In this document: positions 12,501-27,200 of the stretch, piece by piece
How the letters are laid out: every line of letters begins with the position of its first letter
Numbering within the stretch: position 1 is the stretch's first letter
From: Bugula neritina
Lineage: Eukaryota; Bryozoa; Gymnolaemata; Cheilostomatida; Bugulidae
Assembly: GCA_964035545.1 (NCBI GenBank)
Contig: OZ037767.1
Location: forward strand, 25,005,128-25,069,127
Length of the DNA: 64,000 nucleotides
Direction: 5' to 3'
Notes under the pieces: generated by a model
The model's input: the letters and a program-made list of their open reading frames with translations, nothing else
Database searches by the model: none
Told to the model about the DNA's origin: nothing
Program-made: the position numbers and the translations under genes

Positions 12501-15500
12501 ATTGTTCAACACTGGTATTTGTTAATTACGATCTGATGGTACTTCAGGTAAATTGCTATTTCTTTGCTAATCACAAATAAATTGCAAGCCATTTTTGTTT
12601 GTTTGCAGCAAAACCAGTGCAGGTGATGGCAGATGAATATTCACTATACAATGTATTGTTTAAATATGGCAAAGAGTAACACAAACTGCAAACTGCACAA
12701 GCTCAAATGTCTTGCAGTCGCATCAAATAGTTTCATTTTCATATATATGCAGACTTTTGTTGAGTGTTTAAATTTTAAAAGTAAATTTCTCTGATATTAC
12801 AGCAGACAAACTGTCGTACTAATAGTATGTTCTTTAAAACAAAACCTAGAGTCTACCTTGTCCAAGGCACAAAACATGTTTTCGCAATTAGCGAGACTGT
12901 TACAGAAGTTCAAAAATGTACTTTTCCTCAGTTTATTTTCCCCAGTTTCATTTTAACCTAAATATTTATGTTAAGACATACTTTTGACTTTGAATCACTC
13001 GGCTATATAATAGGATAACCTCTGCCCTGTGTTAGAACAGGGGAAATTACAAGTGTTTATATATACCACTGCTGCAATAAACTGTTTAACTTGAACCGTG
13101 TTCACATATAAACACTACAACGTTAAGGTATTTTAATATATACAAATTGAAGTACAAAAATAGTGCTCAAATTAGTTCAATGTTTTAAGGTATAGTCTTG
13201 TATTACAAATGACTTTTTTGAACCTCTTACCATGAGTAGATAACTCACTCCTTGTCACTTATAAATTAGAAAACAAACAAGAAATTGGGTTGTGAAATGG
13301 TTCTTGAAAAAATTAGGAAAATTACAAAACACTAAGAATATCAATAGATTAATTGAAACTTCGTCTTCAACTTGTAATTCTGCGCATAAACTTTATTTTA
13401 AATTATATTTAAAAACTTGTACTAATTTAACACAACAGTGGTGTTTCATTTCTTCAGTTACCTGGCAACATGCTTAGCAGCTTTTGTTTATTTTCATTTC
13501 AGCAGGTAAACTGTAGGACCTTACAGTTAGAATAATAAATAATTATTCATATTTATTTCAACATATGCAAAGCTATTCATCAATGCCTTTCTACATCAAA
13601 GACAGTTTGGCTTACAAATGTTCCTGATAACACTTTAAATGCAATAAGCAAACCCCAGATTACCACTAAATCCTCTGCTACTGTCACCTTCTGCTTTTCC
13701 CAACTCATACAAGCTTGAGAAGAAATCTTGCAAATTATGAATTTTAAATAATGTATTGATGCCAGTTTTCCCTGGGGCTGTAACTGTCCCACCTAAGACT
13801 TAGTCTATGTCAATAGAAAATCCTACTACACCTACAATAGACAACCTCGATGTGCATCTCAAGAGGCCTTCCAAGCATCTGCCAACAGGCACTGCTCTCT
13901 CCCATAGAATTGGGAGTGACAACAACCAACTATAATAACACTCACAGTGCGATTGGCTGCAAGCAAACCCTGAGATTTTGCCTTCCTTTTGCCTTCCAGC
14001 AGTAGTATTATGAAACTTAATACTCAATACCTTAATTCCTGTACGAAAACAAGTTTGAAATGCTTGCTCTATAGAGTTGCTTGTGACTCTATACTAAATG
14101 TATGCCTATGGGTTTAACTATATTGATGCTTTATTTAATTTACTTTGTACTTTATAAATCTGAAACTCATACTTACAATTTATATATTGTAGGAAATCTC
14201 AGCATTACTAATATCAGTTTTAGAATTTTCTTGTTTGTACATAGATTGAAAAAGGGCTTAATGCTAAGTCATTGCCAATAGAACAATAATCTTTGCCAAG
14301 AATGTTCAATAACTGACTTCAGAAATAATATCCTTGCATTATTACAATGCTTGAGAGTCATTAGTGTTATACAAATTGGTGTCCTGTTGTAGATTGTAGC
14401 TTTGTTTCTTAGCAACAAGACAATGATGTCTATTAATTACTTCTAATACAGTTAGAAACTGCCTTATAAGTTGGTCATAATCAAGTAGCCAAGCCGCAAT
14501 GTGAATGTAGAGGCAGGTGTCAATCCCTGCTTCTATTCACAATTCTGAATCACTACTTTTGGCTGTTTCATCAAAGTTTTAATTTAAGGAAAATATTTTG
14601 TGTTGCTAGGTGATTTCCGATGCTTTTCAGTTCAAATGCTGCTTCAGTATTTGTAATATCAGTTTTGGGCATATCAACTCTATCAATTAAACAGCAACCT
14701 GGCAGAAAGAAATATTTAGAGCAGGCAACTCTTGTGTGAGTGGCTACAATTGTAACAATGATATGCACTTTAGATACATACATCAATATGAAAATAATAG
14801 GTCGTGCTCTACTATACAGTAGTACTCTACAGTAGTACTCTACACCCTATTACCACACAGTCTAGTACTACTGTGGTAGTACTACTGTACATACTGTGTA
14901 GTACACCACAGTAACACTACACAGTTATAGTACATATTGGTGGCACTATGATGGGGTAAACTTTTACAAAAGTGCATTTTTAAAGGCATAGTTGTTTTCC
15001 TATGAAGTTGATGTACTATTAATGTAATTATAGCCTTAATTTCTTTATAAGTACTACCTTGGTTGCTGAAGGTAAGAAGACTTCATAGTTTGTTTAATTT
15101 AAAATTTCAAGGCTAGCTGTTCCTAGTACCCATGCCAGCTCAGGTCTCCTTAGCTACAAACTCTGTGCTTATATATAATTGGCTAAATACTTGCATAAAT
15201 TTTGACTTATTAAATAAAGAAAACCTTATTTAGGAAACTGGTGCAGTAATTGTTGATGAAAAAAAGAATAGCCATTATTTATTTAAATTTATGCACAAAA
15301 ACTTTCTATTTTGAATATTGACAGGAGCTATAAATCTTGTTACGTGCCAGTAACTGCCTCAGCCCTGTCCACAATAATGTTTCGGTTTATATATCAATAT
15401 GCCTGCGTCAGTTGCTAATTGCAATATAAAGATTTTATAAATGATAAAATTCAATAAGGGTGTTAGTTTCAGTGATTTTTACAAGATATATGACGAATAA

Positions 15501-18215
15501 CAAGGCACTAGCCAATTTGTTACAACAAAAACTAGTAAATACTTTGCAATATTGACCAAGTACCACAAACATGTCAAAATAGTTTAATGTATTTAGAAGA
15601 ATTTGAAATTTCACCTAATAATCAGTCATTTATGACGATGTTTTGATAATGAAACCACCCATCATATACATATCTATTCATGAATCACCTTTTTACAAAG
15701 TCTGACCTATTATTGTAGGTGTAAAAGGGAATAGTGGTGATTCTATTGTTGTTTATTAATCTGGTTAACCAGAAAAATTCGAAAGTATGGATCTATTATA
15801 AATTGATGTACAAAAAGGTCTATATAATGCAATCTATTTAGAATCCTAACTATCAATATATTATAGCCAATATTTAACTGCTTTCAAAATATATAACAGG
15901 CAGAAATGGGTTTCAACTGCCAACATAATTGGGGTACAAAAATGGAAGTCCATAATATCTCTAACTGGGTGAAATATAGACTAATATATCTTGACTATCA
16001 ACTGTTAGGACTTTAAATAGATTACATGGACATTCTTGTACAGCAATTTACAATGTCCATTCTTTTATTGATTTATCTTTCAGGATTTGAGTACATGTAT
16101 TTGCATGTTCTATTTTAATGGAAAGAGGATGGTTTTGGTAGAATATCTATTGCTGTCATAAGACAATTTTGTTATTTGTTTTTCACATATATAATATATT
16201 TTTATAATTGAGCTCATAACTAGTCTAAATCTTGAAGCTTTAATTTGCAGCTGATTCCTACATTTTTTACTGTACGTCCACAATGTTAACTCTATGCTAC
16301 GTCAGCACAAAGCTTAATAGCAATTAGCAACAACTGTATCTTTGGAAGGGTGTACCTTAGAAAATTGGCATAAACGATGCTATCAAACAAATCAGCCTGA
16401 TTTACATCATGTAAAACATGTCTGCCACAAGCTCATCAAAGTTATATTGATGATGAATAGCTTTGACAGAAATTATTACAAGAGTTAAAAAACATCTAAA
16501 CAACTTTTTACTAGCCAAAAAAATTTGGCAAATGATGATGGAAAGGCGTTTGGAGCCATGTATGTTATTGTTGTTATATATAAGTATATATCGTGTAGTG
16601 CAGCGCAGCAAGTTACAGTAGTATGTAATCATACACAAATTCAAAAGAATTTATTTTAATTATATTTCTAAAAATAATTGCAGCAATGGGAATAAGAAAT
16701 TTGCATAAGTAATGCCAACTTTTACCAAGAGGTCTAGACAAAAATCTCGTAGCTCAGAAAAATGCTTAATCTCCTAAAAGCTGGTCTCGAAATCTGCATA
16801 GAGTAATCATTTTGTTTAACTAAGCAAATAGTAAAAATGATCATATTCTATTTATTTGTGGCCACTAGGTGATTGAGCGTATATTTTTATTATCTCCATT
16901 AAAATGCCAGTAACCAACCACAATAAGTAGTTGGACCAGCTAATTTTCTATAATTATTGTAGCCACATTATTTACTAGACTCTGTTTCAAACCACAAAAT
17001 CTTGTCATGACAATTATAGTTACTAATGAGGGTCAATTAGCGAATGAAGTATTGTGTACTGTATTCTGATTGGATAATGTCAAACTGATAGGTAAAACTC
17101 AACGTGAGCAGTGACAATACTAACCATCTTGCTTAGTACACTTTATTAATAGTTAGTAGAAATTATTTAAACTTTTACTAAATATTAAAATTATTTCATT
17201 ATGGTATCTTTACTAAATCTTGCAATTGATAATTTCTATCTACAGTATTAGATTTAATTGCAAAAGCTTTACTAAAACTCCCACCAAGAAATATTCCCTA
17301 GGATAAATCTGCATGACTCATTTTGAGAACCAGTAGCTATTTACTCTCACAATTTTCTTATAAAAAGAAGATAACTTAAACACTTTCTATAGACAGTTAT
17401 ATAACCTAAGCTATAGCTGCTACATGTTATTATCATTTATTATTGTACTTTACATAGCTTGATCCTAGCATTTATAGCATTATTACGTAGATACACAACT
17501 ACTATTTTTGCATTTTAGCATATTTTATATTATAATGCAATGATAATAATTGCACCTGTGCAACATAAACTAAAATTTCGTCAGTGGTCTTATCTACAGT
17601 GTATTTTTATGCCACAATAGTAGCTGTGCACGTGATTATGGACCAGTATATTGTATGCATAATTGATTGCCACATCACCTGGACTCCCATTATTATATAT
17701 ATGAAGCTTGTATACTCAAATATTCTAACTGTACTTACATAGCTTAGCAGCTGCCCAGGTGAGGCATGGGACCCGTTGAACTGACTGCCATGCTAAGTTT
17801 ACTTGTGGCCATCACAGACTTGCATATGCATGATTTTACACTTTTCTGCCTGCTGATGATAGGAAAACATAGCAACTGCTAAAGATAATAATATTGTGAT
17901 GATAATTGCTTACAGTAAATGCTACAACAATAATAAATCATTATATAATGGCACATACAGGCTTGTTCGTGTCATTCACTAAGCCCTGTTTTAGTAGATC
18001 CAGTACTAGCTTCCTGCAGAGTAAACCAAAAGAGATCTGTTTGTTTAGTATTACCTCCTGGAGTGCTGTATCACTGGCTGAAGGTGTTATATCTGCACTT
18101 TACATCTTCCACTCACCCTCCCCTTTCTCTCCCTCTCTCCACCTCTCTCCCCTTCTCTCTCTCCCTCTCTCTCTCCCTCTCTCTCTCCCCTCTCTCTCCC
18201 TCTCCCTCTCTCTCT

Positions 18216-18276
<61 letters not shown>

Positions 18277-21200
18277 AACCCAACAATGAAATGCTTAACC
18301 TTTTCTTCATTTAAATACATGTTTAAATAAACAGATATTTATTCTGGGGCTCAAAGATATGTCAATAATTTGTAGTTAGTGTTCAGATAATTGTATATAA
18401 TAGTATTAAATCAGTACATTATATAATACCAACGATGCTTTCACTCTCAACACCTATAGTGTGATGTAATGTAGAATGCAGACATTCTACTAATTCCCTG
18501 AGCTCCAATTATCTGATTACAGACCTGTATAGTGTCTTTTGTTTTGAGGTAATTATACTTGTATCTCCATGACTGAGTAGTTGCACCACAGAGAGCTCTC
18601 TTAATACTAATACACTATGTCCTCATACTTCACATTATTATAATGAATTTTTCATTCCTATAACAGGAATGTAGTGAAAGGCATCGAAGGTAGCCCACCA
18701 CCACCTTTCTATATGGCTGATAGATGTGATGAATAACTTGCCTTCTGTTTCATAACTTGAGGGTGAAATAATATACATACTGTTATTATGTTGGCCATAG
18801 CGATGGGTTCACAGTGATATATAAATAGTAAATTCAGACTGAACATGATAACAGCTGCACTGCAATGTCTACCCGCAAGTAGTATGTTTCCTACAGGCTA
18901 TTTTCAGCAGAAACTGTTTTCTACAGAGCTAAAGCATCACAGTTGTACTCTAAATCACCTGCATAAGTAGTATACACATATGTATAATGTATCTAAGTTT
19001 TCATTAGGCACTTATAAAATCTGTTTAGTGTAGTTGAACATACAATTTAGTAAGTTACGCAGCATGGTTTTGTATTAACATGGTTTTTTGTGTAGAATTA
19101 AACAAAATTTACGGATTGTTATTGCGGAGTTTTGCTTTGAATGAGCAACGATAGTTCTATTATGCCTAGCCCTCAAAATAATTTAGTCATTTTAATGCAC
19201 AACGCCATTTTCTAATTATTCAAGGTTAAAATTACAACTAAATTATGCATAGCTTTAGTAGAGTTGTCCTTCCAAAACAGCACATAGCTGCATATGAAGA
19301 CTAAGAATGATGTTAGGATATGAAAGCCTTTGATAAATTTAGGGTAATTAATTGATTTTGCTGATGTCAAAAAGGCCCAACACCTACTATAAAGTAAAGA
19401 ATTAAATTCCCTTTAATGTGTGGTCTGGGGACATACTTTAGAAGGTTTTATTATAATCATATTAGATTTGAAGAGCTGATTAAACAACAGTTGTAATACA
19501 TAAATTGTTACACTGCTAATCAGCATGTACTCACATTAATTATTATTTTTCTTGTAATAATACAGGGATAACTAAGGTGATAGAAAGGATCAAGTATTTA
19601 ATTATTATAATAAATTAGTCAACTCTACCAGCTAGTAAAGCCCCATTACTGGCTTACAGGATGCCACATATATAATACTAATATTCAATATCTACACAAG
19701 ATTCTTCTAGAAGGCCATTTTTAAAATCAGCTAATCTCACCTGAGCCTACGTAAAATATTTATCAGATTGTAAATTACAATTAATTCACAGAAAAATGTG
19801 TTAATCTATTGAAAACAGTTGGGAGCTTTAAAAGCAATGCTTGAGATATATAATTACAAACTTTTGGTTTCGTGGACATATGATATTGCTCCAGGCGATA
19901 TATTTGTTATATGCAAGTTCTTGTGGCTTGTTTTTCCTCAATTGTTTGATTGCTAAACATACACAACTTGTTTTCTACAATTATTTTCTTGTTCACTTAA
20001 TTTGTAACATAGACAAACCACTTGAGCGGAATATAACAGTCAACATTGAGATTCACAACGACTCATATTTTCTTTGTTCACTTAATTTTCTGGTTAGAAA
20101 TGACTGTAATTTGCTACTTGTGTTTACAAACGGAGATAACCTAAATCGTTCCCAGCCACCAATTCGATAGTGTCGGCAAAACATTTCAAGAGCAATTAGT
20201 CTGAGTCTTAGACAGAGTTGTTCAACTTTCTACCCAACTCAGACTTTACAGAGTGCATAGGTGAAACCTTAGAAAGACCTGTCTCAAAAAGCCACAGCCT
20301 AGTGCAAATCATTCCCAGTACAGTTTTTCTACAATCATCTGCAACAACAGCTTTACGTATCATTATTTTAGGAAACCAACTATCTATTTCACATCTTTAT
20401 TTAGTTTAGACAGTTTTTGACAGCAAACCATTAGCTTGAATATGTAATAGTTAGTAGAATACCAACACCAATGTTAATTTTTTACAAAATAAGTGATGGG
20501 TTACAAATAAGGAGTGACTGTTTTATTTATGTGAACTAATAATCTTTTATGGCTATTATCATAAATACTTCTTTCATATCATTGTTGGAATAAGCTTATG
20601 CTCTTCCAAGACAATAGTTACTGAAGATAATGACAATAGAAATATCCATATGAGCACTAATAATCAATGGTTTTCTTTTTACTGTCTACCTATACTGAAA
20701 GTGTAATTTGTAAAGGATGCATTGAGCTTCTTTGAATAGAGTATAATAATGAACAAACAGGTGCTTAGTAAACTGCGCGCTGATTGGTTGATTAGCCAAT
20801 CCATTGGTATCGTTATGCACTCGAACTGCCAGTCTATTTGGCAGTTTGTCGTTGATTCGCAAGGGTTGAACTGGGAGCTCGTAATTCACTAGCAAAGTGA
20901 AGTGGGTGCAAACGATCAGGACTCTACTGTGACAAGACTTCTATCTCAGTTTTCTGTTGAAAGAATTCTACTGTTGGTATAGATTTTATCAAATGACTAA
21001 GCAGAGGTAGCAGAAACTATTTTTGTAAAGAAGAAACTTCTGAACGACTCTTCCAGTTTGAGGATAATTCTGTAATTAGGAAGACCGAAAATGACAAATC
21101 CTATTTTCAGTACTTTATATGGATTAACTTTTATAGTATTTGGCGTTTGCCAAAGTACAGAACTACCTTTAGTTTTTGAAAATGCTGAAGATCCTAATGC

Positions 21201-24200
21201 CAAAGAAGGTAGAATATTTATTAAAATATTTTCTATTTCTGTGCTGAATAGCTTATTAAAGTGATGTCATTACTCACTATAAGTATAACTATATGTATTT
21301 ATTTATAAAATTTAATTATGCTTATGTAGTGTAGTATAAGTAATATTTCAAATAATTGTTAATCATAAATTTGAAATGCTGTTTAATTCACTTAGAAAAT
21401 GAAAGCTGCTCTTTTTCATGCAAAAAAAATCAGTTACTAAAGTACTAATTACACATTACAGAAACTTACTGAGTAAGAATTCATATTTCTTAGCTGATAT
21501 AAGTTCTGCATCAAGTTTTTCTCAGATGTTTAGGTTCAAGCAGTTGCCATTTTGTTTCTCATAATAATGACTGGTTTGAGTCAACATAAACCTAAATCTT
21601 TTGCAAACAAAGTATAGGATCACACAAACACACTCTAATTCTATTGCTAATACTGTATGAATTGTGTAATGCAATATACGTATTAATAAACTGAACCACT
21701 TTCCTTCAACAATATTTTAGTAGTTTATTATTATTCTCTCCTAATGTTTTCCTAATAGAAATAATATTCACTTCTTAGTTGAAAATAAGCACAATATTTT
21801 TAGTCTGAGGGTCTGCCATGCCTAAGGAAACTGTATTCATGCCCCAACTTGTCAGCATTTAGAAATATTGCTGTACAAATATAGTTCTGTCATAACTATA
21901 GGCAAAGCTGCCCTGCCATTTATCTCTGTATGTATACTTGAAGGTGTTACGCAACTTAGCTGCATCTTGTTAAGGATTAATGGTTGACCAGGGATTACTG
22001 TGGTATCGCCTAGTATTACTCTTATATGTTATTGTGTTATGGTATTATAAACATATCCTTGTTATTGTAGTGGTAGTGTTGGACACATTGAAAGTTTCTA
22101 ACCTACTAGACTGGACAATTTATCCAGAAGATGGTAGTGGACCAGCTGACTTACAGAACCCCACGGTAATATAGCTAGTAACTAGAGTTGGTGTTGTGGT
22201 GGTACAGTACCTAGTAACTAGAGTTGATGTTGTGGTGGTACATTACCTAGTAACCCAGAGTTGGTACTGCAGTGGTACAGTACCTAGTAACCCAGAGTTG
22301 GTACTGCAGTGGTACTGTACCTAGTAGTAGTAACTTAGAGTTAGTACTGCAGTGGTACAGAAACCAGTGATCTAGAGTTAGTACTGCAGTGGTACAAGAC
22401 ATTTAAATAATTGAAAAGTTAGTGCTTTCTTGGCACCTCTTTCAGCACTGGACTTTGACAAAGTGATATTTCAATAAGTCTTTAGCTGAGCTTTATACTA
22501 GATAAAATAGTCAGTTTCAACCTGGAAAACAAAGCAAAACCTGCTAATTTCTAGTTAGCTTCTGTCAACTAAAGGTAGAGTTGGTTAGAGGGAAAGGCCA
22601 CGTGCTGTACTTTCATCTCACTGCTGCCTTGTGAATGGCTCTAACCATTTATAGCAAACATACAACAGCAAACCATTAACCGTGATACTCATCTGATATT
22701 TCACCTTGCATTTGCTTTTATAGTATCACAGGGAATGTTGGGCCTACTTTGAACTTAGAAAATGTGATGCAATTAATTAAATGTCAAACCTTAAAAATAG
22801 TTACTTATATACTTCATCCTTAAACTTGAGTTACTGCCAGCTCCTTAGCTAACAAATCAGATACAATGCTAGATGAACATTGTCTTTTTATCATAAAATG
22901 TATCAACACTCAAAACAATAATTTCGTATTAGATTTAAACAGCTACTTAGACAATGCTGACTATTACTGTAGTATTGATTAGTGCAGTTGATAGATGCTG
23001 TTTCTATAATTAGACCCACTGATCTCCTGTAGAGAGACTCTGTGGGTTTCTCTCTATCTCCACTATCTAACAAGAGGACATAACTATTATATTGTAGTTA
23101 GCGTGTTGGGATAATAATGATTTCACCAATTAATCTAAAACATATTATAATGCTAACTTTCAAACAAGAGAGCATTCATAGGTAAACCTAATGACATATC
23201 CTATGCTCTTATTCATGGGGTATGTTTTAATTGCTTACATATTGGAATGGTTAGACACAATTACCTACTATTTCAACTCAATCAAATGCATATTTCCTTT
23301 TTGTTGTTTAGAAATAATGCAATACTTTGTTCTATCATTATTATTCAAACTAATTCCCAGCAGAATATTTTGGAATTCAATAAAAATTGCACAAGAGATC
23401 ATTTTTGCCTGGAAATACTTCATAATGTGGCTTTTTTATGTCATTAGAAGTAACTTTTCTATTTACCTATGAACAATCCGAAGTAAGGGGCTACCATGAT
23501 AGGCCCCAACCTCAGTCGTACATGTAGTCAGGTTTAGGAATAAAACATATTCTAGTCAGTAATCAACAACAGCTTCGGGTAGCCATCTAGTTTGAAGTAG
23601 TTTAGCTTGGAGTGCTATGTCATGGGGAGATAACACTTGAAACCCACCCAGTACTGTTTGGCTAGCCTCAAAATCCTACAGTTACTGCTGATGCGAATTA
23701 TTTCTTAAATTTTGGTTTAGTGTGGATAGTTCTTAATTTCACATTAAGCCATGACTGATTTGATAGAAGTGAGTTGTTAAATTAAATAGCTATCATCAGT
23801 TATTGAGTGGTTCATACATAAAATGTTAACATAGGTGTGGTACACACTACACACCTTTTCACCATCCTTGTGATGGAAATATTTACATTTACAGTTGCAT
23901 AGTTGACAGGTTAAACCCAATCTGATTGGTTACTTAACGCTACTTTGTGTTGTTTCACCACTTGCATGTTATTCAAAGTTGTTGTTTCTCTTTTTTTTAA
24001 AAAATCTTGTGCTTTGTTTTATGAATGTTGTGTTGATATACCTTGTAGCCTAATAGTACGACCCTCTCTACCTCCTTAGATCAGGTAAATCGAACACACT
24101 TTACTGAGGCTCCAGAACTTAGCTTCAGTCACCCACTTAATGATTAATGGGAGCTTCGGCCACCCCTCACAACCTTATATGTTTCTTATAATGATATACT

Positions 24201-27200
24201 ATTTGCAGACAAAACCTGAATTTAGACTATTTGTTTTTCTATCGTATTGCACTAACATTGAGCCTTACACCAACACACAGGCTACCTCTCTCTGTGCCAG
24301 CTTGCTTACAGTGTTACACAGCCTGCTCATTGTAGTCTGATCATGTGACCAGCCCTTGTAATCAGATCATGTGACCAACATATCACCTTGTGCCTTACCA
24401 CCTTTACCAAATATGCAGATGGATATGTTAAGTGACACTTCGATAGAGAAACGCCCAGTTCTGTTGACCATCTATATTCAACGTGTCATGGTTTTATCAA
24501 CATAAGTTTTTTGTGCTTTCTTTGTTAAATACTATATTTCTGGGCTATTCGTGGTTCTGGTTTCTTTGGGTGTTGGCAAATTTGTTCTATGTTATAAAAA
24601 ATGAGCGAGAAAGTTGTCAAGATTTTTAGCAATAAATGACCCCAGAATCACGATGTTAATAAGAGTTATAACGTCTAATACTGGCCACTCAGCCACACTT
24701 CTTTTGCTTTCCATGATCAACAAAAACAAGCAGCTGAATCTATAGATTCTACTCAAAAAACTAAGGCACCGCTTTCACCCTCCCGTGTCACCAATATTTT
24801 ATAAATAGCGCTAAGACTAATTTTCTTTGTAATTGAAATTGAAGCCGTGAACGTGAATCTATGTGTTACTAATCAATGATGCCCAGTGAATCACATTCAT
24901 TTTTCATATGTGCCATTAGCACTAATTCTCGCTTAGTTAAAAAAGAAACCTTTTAAGCTGTGTTGTGACAATTATTTCGCCTCAATGACTGTCAATATGG
25001 AATCTTTTGTTTCCTTACTTTACTTTGTTTGCGGAATTTGAAAACTACTTTCATGAAACAACAAGCAGCAACGTTTACACGCATCATTACACTTCCATGT
25101 ACAAAACTTCTTTACTCAGTCAAAGTTAGCTTTACTTAAATTCACTTTGGTGGTCGGAAGTAAACATAGAAGATAAAAAGGTCCATTTAAAAGCTGCAGA
25201 CGTATGAATAGAGCCGTGCATTGCTGATATCCTGTTTGGAATTTCAGAGCTTCCAGTTAGATTTATCTCAGTGTATAGTTTTATTTCAATTGAATATTTT
25301 TTATCTTTCCTTTACATCACGCACATTTGTTTTGCTCCCATCTGTTTTAGTTTCACTGCACATTAAGTTGGAGTCGTTGAAACTAGTCACAAAGCTCACC
25401 CAACAAGCTACTAGCTCTGCCAATTGTGAACTGCAATATAATACTTTACTTCTCATAACAAACATGACACAGTTTGTGAGTTGCCAGCCATACAAAAGTA
25501 GGCTAGATCGAGAGTTGTGTATCTTAACGAGTTGATTTCTAACATGTTTTAGTGGGTTTTCACGAGTTGGACTAATCCGGAGACTCACAAAGTTCATCAA
25601 GGACTCCACATCTGTTCTGTGGCTGACAGAGAAGTGGACAATTGGATAAGAATGCCGTACATTGAGCTGCCAGATGTAACTAATGTCTTCGTCAACGTTT
25701 CCTTCTTCATGAGGGAATGTCAGGAGTATCCAGGTTAGACCATTTTTCCTTCTCAAACAGGAAAAGCTGTGAAAATTTTCATGGCTGCCAGCGTGATAGA
25801 CACAACAACCTCAACAGTTTTGACATTTTCAACACAGGAAAGAGTAAAATACATGTCAATTGCTAAATTACTTTTAGTTTACTATGAGTTACTACAAGTA
25901 GCCCTCATAGTTGTATACCAGGTAGTTTGCAATCATCTCCTCTATAGGACTATGATACCTTTTTGGTACTTGTAACTGTGTGTCAGCTGTTGTATGGCTA
26001 GCAGGAAACATGATTATACAATGCATTTCATTTTTGATGAAAAAATGGCTGCCGCTATTACTATATGTAACATATTTCAGCTGATGTTCATGAATGTCTT
26101 AATTTCAGGACCCCTGCATAGATGTAGAACCCATTTTCAAGTTTTGAAATACGAAACAGACGTTGATTTTGCCACTGAGACAACGCCAGCTTGGAATCTG
26201 AACTCGTATGCCATGGTGCAGACTGTACCGGCTGCTCATACCTATGTCAATAATCAGGATCCCAACATTGTGGCCAACAACTACACATTTTCCTTCTCTA
26301 AAGCCAAGAAAGGTACAGCTTTTATTGCTTATTGCTTTAGCTTTTAGAGTCAGCCTATTAAATATTATGAGATTATTTTTGTAATTTGCTCTCCTCTATT
26401 TTGCTTGTTGATAAAGGTGTACAGTATATGGTGTTGAAATATGCTGGATGTGTAACAGTTAAGTTTTAAATGAAACGTTAGCTTTAGTTATTTATTCTAA
26501 CAGTTCTTTAGAACATTATGGATTTTAGGCTTAAGAAAGTAGGCAACTAATAGAAATGTAAATTTTTATATTAATATGCAGTAATTTTTTTGTTCTTATT
26601 TTTTTCTTCTGACATCTGAGCTTAAAGCAATAACAATCAGCGGCACTAGCAGGCACTAAGTATGTATTATTTGCTTTCCCAGTGTATCCGCAAATGCAAA
26701 CATTAAGGCATGCCTTCTTCTATTTGTATAAATTTTAGCTAAAGTCATAAATTTCATTTTTTTCCAATTGCAATCAAACAAAAAACTCTCATTGTGCTCT
26801 CATTTTATATGAGAGCAAGTTTCGATTTGTTTGCATTCAATTTTTTTAAAAATTAGTTGCTATTCTTATTGCAACAAGTATTTTTTTCTTTTAATTGAAT
26901 GTCTTTGCTGTTTCTTCTTGTAACTTATTCATTTTCGTCACAATTATTTTTACAGGAATGTACTTGGCCATTAGAGAAACTGGAATGTGTGCTTTCATTC
27001 TCTCAGTTCAAGTTTATTATCGAAGGTGTCCAGCTACTGTGATTCGTCACACCAACCTGGCTGCTGTACCCTCCACTAGCGCCATCTCTACTGTTACTGG
27101 AAAGTACGTCTGCAGATTTCTACTATAGAACTTGAATCAAGTTGATTACAAAGCATTGCAGATTCATAATATCATAGGAAATGTGTGTACTCTTAACTAA

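Larger units (their letters stand above)
9555..20760 (+). other. First Eph intron, mostly empty AT-rich sequence
   Basis: About 11 kb with no recognisable gene. It contains an imperfect TAGTAC palindromic repeat (14811-14934), a CT tract (18117-18274), two adjacent minus-strand open stretches (13580-13792, 13800-14027) and a plus-strand 109-codon open frame (19841-20170). None of these resembles a family I know. Confidence 0.5.

Noticed and set aside
17906-18314. Long Ser/Leu/Pro and Arg/Glu frames on both strands
   Set aside because: They are produced by the CT microsatellite; no start context, splice sites or homology.
25301-25756. 151-codon open frame on the - strand
   Set aside because: It is the antisense shadow of Eph exon 3 (25553-25733), whose + strand reading matches the ephrin-binding domain in phase with its neighbours.
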